Origin: Anisakis pegreffii | Lineage: Eukaryota > Nematoda > Chromadorea > Rhabditida > Anisakidae | NCBI GenBank assembly: GCA_035041965.1 | Contig: JAPYMA010000655.1 | Span: 1 to 64,000, forward strand | Direction of reading: 5' to 3' | DNA length: 64,000 bases | Shown: positions 21,898 through 33,372 of the stretch, piece after piece | Layout of the letters: each line of letters starts with the position of its first letter | Numbering within the stretch: position 1 is the first letter of the stretch | Translations under genes and position numbers: made by a program | The notes under the pieces: generated by a model | Seen by the model: the letters and a program-made list of their open reading frames with translations, nothing else | Database searches by the model: none | What the model was told of the DNA's origin: nothing

Positions 21898-24800
21898 CTA
21901 TTTATAGTTGAGCATTGGATTTTGAAACTGTTGTTCTTGTACGCTGGAGGCTGTTGAAGTTTGCTGAGTGTAACACTGAATTTTTTCTAACGGTGTTATC
22001 ATATTGAAACTGAAAATAAATCAATTATCATGTATCACTAGAACAAAGTGTTGTACTTTATAATATCACAGATGTTATACCTCAGGACCTTTTAGTGGCT
22101 AAACAAAGAAATACCCTGTTGGGTTGTCGTTAGGAAGAACGTACCCTGTTGGTCTGGGCGCTTCTGATTTGAAGGCAGGATTGTCGAAAGGGAAATATGA
22201 TCGCGACGTGCCTAGCGTACGTCCAAAGGCAGCCATATTGAGGCGAAACGCCGACGGATCGTTAACCATCATTTGATTGGCAGCAGCGGCTGATGCGCTC
22301 GGATATGTGCAGTTCGTTGATGAACTATTCGCGGTCTGGTTAGCAGCCGATAACACTGATGCCTGAATGCCTGCTGCATTGAAGTGAGCTGAAAGATTCG
22401 AAATCATTCATTTACCTACCATCAATAAATCTGCAAGTTTTCATAACTTTGAAAAATCAGTATTTGCAAATGCATTCGGACTGTGTCAATGAAGATAGAA
22501 AGTTTTGCTCAACTAAAATTTGTATGAACAGATTAGAGTACGCTCTGAGCAGTGAATTAACTGCTAGGCATGCATGTAAAATAAATTGAGTCCCTCAAAA
22601 AATTCGCTAACAAAATACAATAAACGGTTTTGCACTGTGAGTATAGTCTACATTAACTGATAATAGCAAAAACAAAACAACTGATAGTGGGGCTGTACTA
22701 TTCAAAGCAGCAATAAAAGTTGTAACGAAAAGTATTTTGTTAGAAAATGGCATTCGTAAGAGAATGAAGAATGAGCAATTTGATATTGATATGAGATAAA
22801 AATACAACGTATAGACAGACAGACAAGTCTCTGATAACAGACATTTGTATTATGATTACTGACGATGTTAAAGCGAATGATTTAAAAGAAGGCGCGCCTT
22901 AACGAGATATTATTCCGTGATTCTTTGTTCAGATTCGATTGTTTTGGTGTCGAGATTCGTTATATGTGGACACTTTATTGATCGCAAAAACGGTTGATAA
23001 TAATTTCAGACGAAAAACGAACGTAAAAGCGGAATGAATAAAGAGATGGATGTGATAAGAAATAGACCTTGCATGATAAGTTGTGATTTAACGTGTAGAA
23101 AAGAGAATTCTTGTTCAACTGGAAACTGAACGCGACAGAAAACGCTTCACGGATATTTTGACGAATAACAAAAATGTTTCGACTGTTCTGCGACGGCAGC
23201 CCGTTTGTTAGGGTTACCATTACTACTAGTTGTTCACGATAACTTTTCACACATGATGTGGATCATATTTTAAACATACTGTTCGTTATTGAATAAGCTG
23301 ATGCAAAATATGTTCCGCTCAAATGGAAAACAAAAGAAAAAATCATTTACTGACTTTTCACCAATCAAATATTGAAGCAATCATAATACTATGGTATACT
23401 TCTAACAACAACTAAATATTTCTGATCTTTTGACATACACCCGTGCAACATCAACAGTCTCATATAAAGTCAACTAGATATACGATTCAACAATTGTATA
23501 CACATGGAATTTTAGAATTTTGATCAAAATATAAAAAACCTTGCTGAACTGCACAAAATCACGTAAACAATAGACGATGGTGACTAGAACGAAGCATAAA
23601 ACAAACAAGAAACTGACTAAAATCAATCTGTGGCTGTGTGACTGAAGTGAGATCGGGAATACCATGTGCTGTCATAGTTGGTGCTGAAGATGTATCGTTA
23701 CGCCATGCGTTCAAACCTTCGAGTCCCTCGACGAAGTTACTTCTGCAATCTTACATCATCACAACATAAAAATGAATCATGAACTAATCGTGCAAGCAAC
23801 CATCAACCTGCACGAACCATTCTTAAAAATGACAACTAATTACAAGTAAACACAAAGAAAAACCGGCAACAAGCCTCCGACAGAAACTGTCTTGATGAGA
23901 ACAATTTTCAAATCATCTTTTATTCATGGCCGGAAACCTTTTTTAGCTAAAAATGATATTGCAATATTTCAAATCTATTCCTTTCTTTAAAGTTAAAATG
24001 ATACTGGATTCTTCGAAATAAGATTTACTCCAAAAAATATCTTTTAAGATGAAAACGATAATAATCAAAATTTATTTTACAGAATTAATTAATCAAAATT
24101 TTTGACAACTTTAATGGAGAGCGGTAAGTTCGCAACACTCAAATCAATGCTATTTTCACTTTGTTGCCACTTTCTTTTGTAAAATTCAAGGCACTTGTTT
24201 ACTTTGAGTGGGAGCACGCTCGCGCTTACTAGGGTTTGCACAGGATCCCGGGATTACAGTTCTGATCCCGATCCCGGGATTTAAGTTTTGAAAAATCCCG
24301 GAATTTCGGGATTTGATAAAACTGGTCAATTTGTGTGAATTTTGATAGTATGCCCATCTTGAAGCAAGCCTTAATCATTCCCATCTAATTTATATGCAGT
24401 TATCTTTGCTGTTTGCCCTCTATCATTGATGTTCAGCTAAGGAAATAGACGCAATTCGGACGAATGACATGATCAACGACAGCTCGATGAACTTTTACGT
24501 AACATTTCATTGAATATTCAACTGATTATTCCGCTCTTCATTAGTATATATCACGCTCATCTGGACGCATTTCTATATAATAGACTGACTGAGATAATCA
24601 CATTTTCTAATAAAAACCAAGAGCAACAAAGTTCAACGAAATTTTGAGTCGTTTCCTCCCACAAGATTTGTTCGGCTTCAATATTCCATCTGTTAATTCA
24701 ACTGCATGTTCCAAAGACTGCAAGTCTTTTTACTTCGTTATTTGGGAACGTTTTCATCCGATCGAAGTATATTTAATTCTCACTGAGTTCACCCATAGTG

Positions 24801-27800
24801 AGAATTCATTGCCAAAGTGAGCAAAGTTGTTCCATTCAAAAGGATCTTAAGCTTGAATATCAAGTACATTTGCATGATTTTTGATCGAAATTATCAAACA
24901 TGTAAGTGCTCGATGGTTCGATGAAAATCCATCGCGGATATTTTTTTCCTTTTTAGATAAACTTCGAACTTTTCATTATTTCAAAATTCAATTGATATAA
25001 TTCATGCGGTGCATTTCTTCCATGAAAAATCGAAATTTTCGAAACGGCAGAATTCAGCTGACGTTAATACTGAGAGAAAATGGACTTGAAGCATTGCAAA
25101 TAGGTGTTTGAGAATCAAGAATTTCATATTCACATGCAAGTGTATTGTTATTAGCTTAGACCCGAGATGACAAGATGCCTTAGCATAGAATATGCAGTAT
25201 GCCCTTGCGGCATGATCATTAGCATCATTATATGAAATATTAATTTGAATGCTTAGTTCCTTGGATTTGTTCAACAATTTGTTGAATTAGCTCCTTTCTG
25301 ATTAATAATGAACATATTGGTTCGAAAAAAATGTGTTTAAACATGTTACGCATCGATATTTCAATAATTGGTTGATTCCGGTATTATCCCGGGATTTGAA
25401 AATCGTCGGGATTTTGCAAACCCTAGCTCTTACTATGAGATACACCCTTCGTAGTCAGCGTTTTCGTTGAAATATTATATTCATGTGAGGTATTCACCAT
25501 ACTGACTTGTCCAACGAAAATTATTGCCCATTCAATATGGACTGTGGGCTTGCCGGTGGCGAGCCGCCGGGTCGCACCAAGTTTTGCCAGACCAACCGAA
25601 ATCCTGCAAATTCTTGTTCCGACTTGTGCTCCCCTCCCCCTCAAAGGAAACAAGTGCCAGATTCGATGGTAATATATCTAATCATGAATAATTTTTATGA
25701 AGTGCACATGTATAACTAACATATTCCGCCTATCAGCGTGCTTCGTCATATGCTTTGCTAAATAAGTTTGCTGTGTATATGATTTACCACAATAAGCACA
25801 AATATGTACCTGAAAATCAATACCATAAAAAAAATACTTTCTCAACTTAATCTTCCTTCAGATATGCTCATTTTGTGATCTCGTTAACTTTTCACTAGAC
25901 TTTTGCATAAGAATGATTTTGGAAGCTGCGCTTGACAAACATAAGTGGGTAAGGAGCTGGACTTTGTGATCGCTCCAAACCTATTTCGACTCCTATCACA
26001 CTACAATGTTAACGATTATACGCTCAAAAACAACGTCCAAAAAATGAGAGTTCCGCAACAGAAAACCGGATCAACTGAGTTCAGTGAGGCAAAGGAGTGA
26101 ACTAAAACGAGAATCAATCAAACATCTTTTTTGAGTATCGGAAAGAATAACGAAGAAAGGTAAATATTCTCATACAATCAACCGAATAAATTCCATACGA
26201 GACAGAATTTCTCTTTGTTCTCTCCGAAATGGAAATTTTATATTAAACGTTGACGACTATCTAATATGAACGGTTTTTTGGAATGAGGTTTCGAGAAAGC
26301 ATTGTGGGTTTCGTAACAATGAATGAATTCGATGAGCAATGTGCGGAAAAAATAAACGAGATTCTGCCTAACAAGACTACGAACCGAGCAATTAGCAGAA
26401 ACGAAACCTTTAAATGCTTTGATTCTTTGTGCTTGGGAATATGTTCCAGAAGTGCTTGCTCATCGGTGAAACATTTGTAGCAACTGAAATCTTATCGAAT
26501 GGTGATATGCATCGTGATCAAGTGTGACAACATAACTTTACAATTGTTCAAACAACTATCGTCAAAACTTTCGGAGATTAAGTTCAACTGAATTTTTCCT
26601 TTCACGAAGCGTGACACATTTTTGAATCAGACAAGAACTATTAGTGACGTCTTCATAGAACGGACTGCATTATGTCAAGCATGCTTCATGGAACAATCAG
26701 TTTATGAGTTAACTAATAGCACGCGGCCGGTGATAAATCATTGATTTCATTCCGGACCTATGACAATAAACATATAAGAAATCAAACAATCCGCAATGAA
26801 AGGGCAGAAAATAGAAGCCGGCTCTCGGTCTAATTCAAAAAACGGTCTACCGTCAGGTGATGGGCGTAGCTTGGCCCCAGATTCAAAATTCAGCTTCCTG
26901 GGGTCAATGGTTGACTTACGATTTAGCAGATTAGGCCGAGTTAGCGTCGTAGATGGAGGACAAACCAAATCTTTGTTGGGGAAGGGGGACAGGAGAGAGG
27001 CGGGAGAGAAAAATTAGACGTTCAATAGTGAACGAGTACATGGCAAGTTCAAATCCGGCTACACATCCATTTTACTGACAGTGAGAATGACGAAAAGGGT
27101 AATGGGATGAATGGAGCAGTCGAGGTGGAATCAAGTTATGAAATCGGAATCACTGTTTCGTTAATAATAATAACCTTTCAAACACCAACATTATCACAAA
27201 AAGAAATTCGTACTTTTTGACAAAAAGATTTCCGTACAAAGTGAAAGAATAAACAAATCAGCAACAACATAAATAACTGAGAGGAATAAACATAGAAACT
27301 GAAGACAAAATAAAATATAACCTATTGCATTTGAAAGGCTTATCGCTTTGATGACACCGAGAATGAGATTGTAAGTTTGACAGTTGACTAAATGCTTTTT
27401 CACAGCCTTGAAATTTGCATTTGTATGGTTTTTCACCCGTATGAGTGCGAATGTGCTGTTGGAGATGAGACAACTGTGTGAACTGAAAAGAAATATTGGA
27501 ATGAATTGAGTTATGCATCGATTCCGAATATTTGCTGAAAATTAATGGAATATTGAAGAAGACAATTGAAACTGATAAATAAAGTTTCTTTTTGATATTA
27601 TATAATTCGTTATGTCACTGGAAACTATTCATTGCTCATAGTTCACCAGTATTTTGTGAAGAAAGTTCTTTAGCCAGTGGTATGTAATTTGTGGTCAATT
27701 TTTGATGAGCAAAAACGACAGCATATGGGCGAACAAAACTTTCTAAGGGGCGAAATGAAAGTTTCCTGGTAGTACTTCCTAATCACTTACTAGAAATAAT

Positions 27801-28179
27801 TAGCAGACTCGAGCAGAGAATTTCGACAGATTCCCTGATTCATACTAATAAACAAAACCAGCCGCAATTCAGATAGTTTCAACCAGCTCTCAACTGTAAT
27901 CCATATAAACATGAACCAAATCTATCACTACTTTAATTTGTCAGATTCGTACTATCTTAATCGATTCCAGTGCATGTTGAAATACAACTAGAGTATAACC
28001 TTTTTGCCGCAATACTGGCATGGTCCAAATGGTTTAATACCGAGATGAATTCGCATATGTTGCGAGAGGTATGAACTGTTGGCAAATGATTTAATGCAAT
28101 GAGTGCATTTATATGGCTTCGCCTCTCGCATGTGCATTTGGCTATGCACGTGATGAAGCTCAGGTTTTGAATCGAAGCC
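21898..28179 (-). CDS. lin-29: LIN-29 family C2H2 zinc-finger factor, 3' seven exons (5' partial, one frameshift)
   Basis: Exons 5' to 3': 28179-27999, 27482-27322, 26483-26408, 25809-25721, 23742-23618, 22388-22145, 22009-21898 (TAG). The zinc-finger block is diagnostic for the LIN-29/rotund/squeeze/ZNF362-384 family: [93 protein letters not shown], and [20 protein letters not shown]. All junctions after the first exon are phase-matched. The C-terminal part is low-complexity (an alanine/asparagine stretch and a glutamine-rich tail ending NPMLNYK). In C. elegans LIN-29 drives the larval-to-adult hypodermal switch; the same role here is inference. In the first exon a single extra base at CCAATGCC breaks the frame between GIKPFGP and YCGKK. 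That exon's acceptor (attaag) is weak, and finger 1 is only half present. Upstream exons lie further right and were not found. Confidence 0.9.
22099..22145 (-). promoter_or_regulatory. Tandem alternative splice donors in lin-29
   Basis: The penultimate exon ends CCAACAGG|GTACGT (exon end 22145). Thirty bases downstream the same context recurs, CCAACAGG|GTATTT (exon end 22115). Both leave the same phase, so using either joins in frame to the last exon and differs by ten residues ([10 protein letters not shown]). If neither is used, the frame ends five residues later at TAG (22099). Confidence 0.5.
24190..25658. mobile_element. GGCACTTGTTTACTT-ended element split by a second insertion
   Basis: Left arm 24190-24229 (GGCACTTGTTTACTTTGAG, then GGGAGCACGCTCGCGC) and right arm 25434-25658, which ends TCAAAGGAAACAAGTGCC. 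These are the same ends as the foldback at 14217-14639. Flanking octamers aaattcaa (24182-24189) and agattcga (25659-25666) agree at six of eight positions. The element sits in the lin-29 intron between 23742 and 25721 and is interrupted by the 24230-25425 element. Confidence 0.65.
24230..25425. mobile_element. hAT-like non-autonomous element, TIR TAGGGTTTGCA, 1196 bp
   Basis: Ends are TAGGGTTTGCACAGGATCCC on the left and, read on the other strand, TAGGGTTTGCAAAATCCCG on the right. YAGGG-type termini with 8-bp target duplications are the hAT hallmark; here gcgcttac (24222-24229) and gctcttac (25426-25433) agree at seven of eight. Next to both ends is palindromic ATCCCGGGAT. The interior is AT-rich with no transposase frame. 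Relatives are seen at 12500-12915 and 33793-34200. It lies inside another element inside a lin-29 intron. Confidence 0.72.
26750..27015. other. Less AT-rich intronic patch, unassigned
   Basis: Within a lin-29 intron (between exons ending 27322 and starting 26483). The stretch is richer in G and C than its surroundings (CAGGTGATGGGCGTAGCTTG, GGGGAAGGGGGACAGGAGAG). It is open in more than one frame on both strands, which suggests composition rather than coding. Probably repeat-derived. I found no terminal repeats. Confidence 0.25.
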
Positions 28180-28321
28180 CTTAATGTAATGTTATCTTAT
28201 TAGTACCAATAACAATTGCCATCATTATTCAACAATTCAAAAAAACTTAACAACCCAACAAATACGAAAACATGCATACACATAAGAAAGCAACAAACAA
28301 TGTAAGAACGGTATACTGTAG

Positions 28322-28593
28322 TAGTGATGTTAACCGACCAAACTTCGGTTATTTTCTGATCAAATTATCCGTTTGAATTTCTTTCAGATTTTCGAAACTG
28401 CTAGGTCGGATTCCGACCAGACAATTTCGAAGTTCGGCCAGAACACCGAATTTTGGAAATTTAAATAGACGATACGGTCAGATTCCGATCAGAAAATTTG
28501 AATGTCAGAGGAATAGCGAATTTTGAAATGTTGAAAATTGTGTTCTATCGACTCCAAGGAAACAGTTTCTATTTCGCTCGGTTAACATCACTA
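28322..28593. mobile_element. MITE, 272 bp, TIR TAGTGATGTTAACCGA
   Basis: Begins TAGTGATGTTAACCGA and ends TCGGTTAACATCACTA, a perfect 16-bp inverted repeat. Flanks ATACTGTAG and ATACGTAG suggest a target duplication of about 8 bp with a small change. The interior has two diverged repeats of a TCGGATTCCGACCAGA-type motif. Related fragments occur at 31704-31793 and about 32740-32890. It lies upstream of the first recognisable lin-29 exon, so probably in a lin-29 intron. Confidence 0.8.
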
Positions 28594-29977
28594 TACGTAG
28601 CAATCCAGATTGTTTAATGGAAACGTTCTCGAAAAAAAAATTCCATCAAATAACTGCTTATCGTTAGATTAAATTTTGGCAGTGTGTTAAATGAAGTTAA
28701 AGATAAGATGAACTGATCAGTTATCGTTCATGATAAAACTGATGATATATTGATTCAAGAATGATAATAATGATCGAACCACACTGGACCAGTGCAATCA
28801 TTACGAACTGACTGATACTGTTTCTAACTGAACGAAGTAAGAAATGAATAGAGTTCAAAAGATTTGTGCCACTCTTCAAAACCTCACTTGAATAAAATTC
28901 ACTCCATAGTGAAATATGAATTGTCGGTGAAAGATGATTCGTGTTTGTGTTTAGAGCCACTTACTGTACAGAGTAGAACTTTCGAAAAACAATCAAAGAA
29001 TTAGTAACGATTAAAATAAGAAAAAACGACAGCAATAATATTCGCGATGATGATATTAAATGATATTAAAATAGTAACAACAACAGTAATCAATAACAAA
29101 CAATGGTAACAGTGAACTGTTACTTATACTTGTGATATCAACAAATATTTTAAGAATTGTTACAAAATGTACATAATAGCCAACACTCTCTCATAACCAA
29201 GCAACGGAAGTAGTCGTCATCTTACCGAACTGTGCGCAACAATTACCAAAAACACAACTATTGATACATGAAATGTTATGCTGACATGAAAGTGTGCGAA
29301 TCTACACACTTGCTAATGGGCATATTATAAACCGAATAAACAAAACGTTTTTCCGAACAATGATGGACTTTTTGAAACCGATAATGGAAGTATTGCTATC
29401 AATAGTGAAACGTTCAATATAACAATTGTATTTCAACGATCAAAAAGTTGACGTCTATGTACAGTATGTGCAGTGCAAATGCCGAGGAACTTTCCTTAAG
29501 GTGATCTGAAAATTGATGTAAAAAAAGTTCATTTCAATTTTCAAGCCTTTCTTTTGATCACTTTACTCCCCAAAGTGAAAGCCAAAATTCGCTTCAAGAT
29601 ATGAACGTTCAATGGTCCCTATGGCAACAACCCTCTACAGTAAATTGGAAAAAAATTACTAAAAATCTAGAAACGTTAAAGAAATTCCACTTTACTCACT
29701 TAAATACGCAATAAATTTCGCACTCATTTTTACACCCTTTGAAAATCAAATTAAGATTATTTCAATTCATAATATGATGGAAATAGTCTACCCGAAAAAA
29801 TGTTCAGACATAGTTCACAGGAGCTGTCAGCATTACTGAAGAACTGTATTCAGTGGATGTGAAAAAAAGATCCCAATTCCTGAAGAATAAACTACTGGAA
29901 GATTTGTTTCTTTCTGTTTCAGTCTCAGGACGATCACAGAAAACCCCTGGAAGGAGCTGCACTTGTCTAGTAAACAG
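28594..29977. other. AT-rich intron-like DNA
   Basis: No supported exon, RNA gene or element recognised. Missing 5' exons of lin-29 (including the first half of finger 1) could lie here or further right, but I could not identify a C-x2-C finger half on the minus strand. Confidence 0.3.
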
Positions 29978-30486
29978 CATACCTTGAAAATTTTCTCTTT
30001 TCCGACTCAGAGTACTACATCAGGGTAATGGATGGCGATGATGATTTACGAATTGAAGAGATGGTTGCTGAGGGACAAACTGAACCTGATCAAAACTGAA
30101 GTGAAACAGTGTAGTGAAAACCTTTACACTTTTGCCAGTCTGATTTGTTGTTCGTCAGGCCAATGCAGTTCTAACACTTGATCATCGCTCTTTCAATCTT
30201 TTCTGAAGGATGACCAAGTGAATGATAGCTGCTGAGAAACTCCAGAAATCATATTCAGTCAAACCCTCTAGTTTTCTTTTGAACACTTATGTTCTACTCT
30301 TTTGTTCAATCTCGAATACATTTCAGGTGTTGTTCCTAGGGACGTACATCGAAACAAAAGGAAACTGAGATAATGCAGGGATATCCAGCCTCTAAAATAC
30401 CGGTCCTCACACTTTAGCGCTTCATGGCTCCATTTGGTAGTAGGACAGATGGTCACTGTTCCTTCAACAACCTGCGTCAACACCAT
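29978..30486. other. Coding-like fragments on both strands, unknown or transposon-derived
   Basis: On the plus strand, acceptor taaacag (ending 29977) is followed by 40 open codons to TGA at 30097-30099 (YLENFLFSDSEYYIRVMDGD, then DDLRIEEMVAEGQTEPDQN), with a convincing coding look. The other frame just upstream (29925-30040) is also open. On the minus strand, 30486-30268 is an ATG-started 72-codon frame (MVLTQVVEGTVTICPTTKW...). The density of overlapping frames in a less AT-rich patch suggests an old mobile-element or retrocopy fragment. No domain recognised. Confidence 0.25.
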
Positions 30487-30935
30487 TCCATCCCATCAAC
30501 ATACTTGCGAGAGACATATCAGACGGAAATCATTATATGACTTCAACAATCGAAAAATCTATCATCAAGACTTCGTCAGCAATATCAAACGAATCACATT
30601 GTTGTGATCTAGCAAGCATCTTAAAAACTTCATTGAACAAATATTAAAAAAAAAACGCGATCAAAAGTTAACTGCACTGGTTCGTTAGCCTCCTCGTTCA
30701 GTGTTGTTAGGTTACCACATAAACTTTACCGTACTTGAGGTTCAGCTATATTGAACGCGTTATGAATAAAGGATTCGAGGACGAGTGAAGTACTTGCAAA
30801 TTATAGATTGCAAATACAGTATAAGTACATTTTGAAGTGTAATGTGCACACAAACTATATTTTAGAACCTCTAGTAAACATTACTTTTGAAATTCAGCAA
30901 AATTCCGACTGAGAGAGAACGCATATCGCTTAGAC

Positions 30936-30999
30936 CAGCGGTCGGCAAGTAGGTTTGACCGCGGGCCGAAAATTTTCGGAGCAACTGACTGGCGGGCCA

Positions 31000-31088
<89 letters not shown>

Positions 31089-31297
31089 CGGAGAGAAAAT
31101 GTATGTGTCGGCGACACAATTTGTCGTCTATGAGGAAATTCTGTGTCGAAAATCTTCAGTGTAGTAACTAAATAATTTAGAACCATTTTTCTTTTTTTTA
31201 ACCCTATTGAAATCAAATTCTCAAATTCATCTGGTGGGCTAAAAATTATTGTCGGCGGGCCAATTTTGGCCCGCGGGCCGGGGGTTGCCGATGCCTG
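30936..31297. mobile_element. hAT-type MITE with perfect 8-bp TSD, 362 bp
   Basis: Left end CAGCGGTCGGCAAGTAGG then CGCGGGCC; right end (other strand) CAGGCATCGGCAACCCCCG then CGCGGGCC. The flanks are identical: gcttagac at 30928-30935 and 31298-31305. CAGGSRTCGGCAA termini plus an 8-bp duplication are textbook hAT. Internally it holds an 83-bp TA dinucleotide run. No transposase, so it needs one supplied elsewhere. Confidence 0.88.
31003..31085. repeat. (TA)n microsatellite inside a hAT MITE
   Basis: An uninterrupted TA run of about 41 units starting directly after GGCGGGCCACTG. Translated frames of alternating Ile/Tyr on both strands are artefacts of the repeat. Confidence 0.97.
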
Positions 31298-31322
31298 GCT
31301 TAGACTGTTCTGCGCTATAGAA

Positions 31323-31668
31323 CAGAGTTTCTCAACCAGAGATGCTCGCACCCCCAAGGTAGTAATCCAGGGGGTTCGAGATAGTGTTTCGTTTTTTATA
31401 CGTTAAAGTAGGCGAGGGCGGAATTCAACGCCTATGTGCATAAATAACTTGTGCATAACGTATGCATAAAATAGGCGAGGACGAACTTCAATGTATACAT
31501 GTTTGAAAAGTTTAGAACACACTCTGATGGTACGCACTTATCTACACTACAGACCCCCACTGAGAAGTGCGAGAACAATTTAAGTATTGTTGTCGGGGGT
31601 ACAAGGATATCTTAAAATTTTCTGTGGTGCGGGGGAGGGGGAGGGGGAGCAAAGTTTGAGAACCACTA
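31323..31668. mobile_element. Second hAT-type MITE with perfect 8-bp TSD, 346 bp
   Basis: Left end CAGAGTTTCTCAACCAGAG and right end (other strand) TAGTGGTTCTCAAACTTTG are inverted repeats of the CAGTGGTTCTCAA class common among hAT elements. The flanking octamer ctatagaa is identical on both sides (31315-31322 and 31669-31676). Subterminal G-runs (GGGGGAGGGGGAGGGGGAGC) face CACCCCCA at the other end. Only 17 bp of host sequence separates its left target duplication region from the preceding MITE. A solo end of similar sequence (CAGTGTTTCTCA) occurs at about 44199. Confidence 0.9.
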
Positions 31669-31703
31669 CTATAGAATGATGTAAGCATCTCCACATTGTT
31701 CAC

Positions 31704-31793
31704 AGTGGTGATGGCAAATTTTGATCGGTAAAATCCGATGAAATTTGGTCAGATTCTGACCGAATCGAGATTTCGTTCCGTAATCATCACTAA
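31704..31793. mobile_element. Short relative of the 28.3-kb MITE
   Basis: About 90 bp bounded by TGGTGATGG and CATCACTA, with inner GGTCAGATTCTGACC-type sequence like the 28322-28593 MITE. The ends are eroded and no clear target duplication is visible. Confidence 0.45.
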
Positions 31794-32739
31794 CGTGCAA
31801 GTTGTTTTCTGTGTCAGACGGATGCACGGCAAAGTCACGCACTTTTTCGTTCAAAACGAAGCATTATTTTTCTTTTGCTGCAAATAATGCCGTTTGCAAA
31901 ACAAGTACGCAACAGGACTGATATTCTCTACAAAATGCGCAGACGATGATAAACATCTTCGTCTAGCAATGGATAATATAAGCGAAAACATGAGTGCTTC
32001 GTCTGCAATGAATTCTGCTGCACTGCCTAAAGGCTTTTCATAACATATAACACAACTGTTGAGAGCAAGAAGCCAAACAATTGATAGATACGTAGAGAGT
32101 AACAGCACCAAAATGAAATTACGATTCAATTGTGACTCGCATGCAGTCTCTTCTTGGTACGTGCACGAAAATCCACCGTCAGGAAATTAATTGCAGTATG
32201 TTTCTTCATAATTTGAGGTGCATATTTTTGTTATCATGATAAAAGTTTGATACATAATTGCCCTGAATCGTTGGAACAATCTCTACAAAAATAAAAATAC
32301 ATCATTGGAAGGTGTATGTTTCTAAAGCACGTACTCCCCGCACCCACCCTGATTGGAGGAAGAAGAGCAAAAATGAGGAGAGATTTAAAAATTGAAAGGG
32401 AAGGGAAAAGGAAGTAAAAAATCTATGCAGAAAAATCCACTTCAAAATTTAGTTTTTCCTCTTATTATGAATACCTGAAAACACACCCAGCTAATTTCAA
32501 CAGTGAGCGCTGAGCCCGGACCTTCGCCTGAGTCATCCTTTCAGTCTGAACCTTCTTTTTAAACCGCACTGAAAAAGCAGTAAAGAGAATAATTGTTTAG
32601 ATCAGCCCCAGCGTGTACCTCCGCGAATGCATTTTGACTGCTGTTACCAGAGCCGTTTTTGGGATTTGCGCCCATCCCTACCTCTTTCATCAGAAAAAAT
32701 TCTGGTTACGCCACTGAATTTGCTTGTTTATAGACGTTT

Positions 32740-32890
32740 TGATTTAATTCAGATCGCTGAAACAGGCAAAACTTTTAGGTTTGCATATTCTGAAATTGTC
32801 GTCGAATTCCGACCGAAGAGTTCCGGAATTTGGTCGGAATACCAAATTTCGGAACCGAAATTTCGTTCGCTTATCGCCTCTATTTCATAG
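32740..32890. mobile_element. Fragment related to the 28.3-kb MITE
   Basis: Contains GAATTCCGACCGAAGAGTTC, TTTGGTCGGAATACC and TTCGGAACCGAAATTTCG, the same TTCCGACC/GGTCGGAA vocabulary as 28322-28593. Ends not defined. Open frame across it is not gene-like. Confidence 0.35.
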
Positions 32891-33372
32891 GATGCATATT
32901 AGAGAAACATATACGTACATGTAGTTTAGCATTCTGAGTATATACATTTATTACTTTCTACATCGTGTGCAAGAAAATGCAGATGAATTTTAGATGCTTC
33001 GAGGTGGAAGGTTCAGCAATGATTAAGTCTAGTTGGCATCTGTGATAAAATAGAGGAAAAGTATATCTTATCGTCAGGATATTTTCAGGACGTGAATTTA
33101 GGTAAAATCTAGTTTAAAAATTTTCGGCATGTTGATAAGACTGTCCTTAATTCCTCCTAAAATATCTGCCGTTGACAAACAGTGCACCAGATAGATTACA
33201 ATTATGTTCCATCTTAATCAGATAGAAAGACTTCCAACTGTGTCAACTCTACCTTTCGATTGGGAAGATGGGAAACCCACAGCCTAGAACTGCAAAATTC
33301 AGCATAAAAGACGGACCCCTTAATCAGGTCCGATGGATGCGAATTCAGCATGCAAGCCTATCGTAGTATGGA

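Noticed and set aside
26283..26480. Plus-strand frame over 26.4 kb
   Set aside because: Antisense of the lin-29 exon 26408-26483, which is certain from its zinc-finger sequence.
27194..27436. Minus-strand hydrophobic frame extending past the lin-29 finger exon
   Set aside because: It reads through the donor at 27321 into intron; the spliced frame matches the family exactly.
30871..31164. Ile/Tyr repeat proteins at the TA runs (also 45382-45877)
   Set aside because: They are translations of (TA)n microsatellites on both strands and carry no other coding sign.
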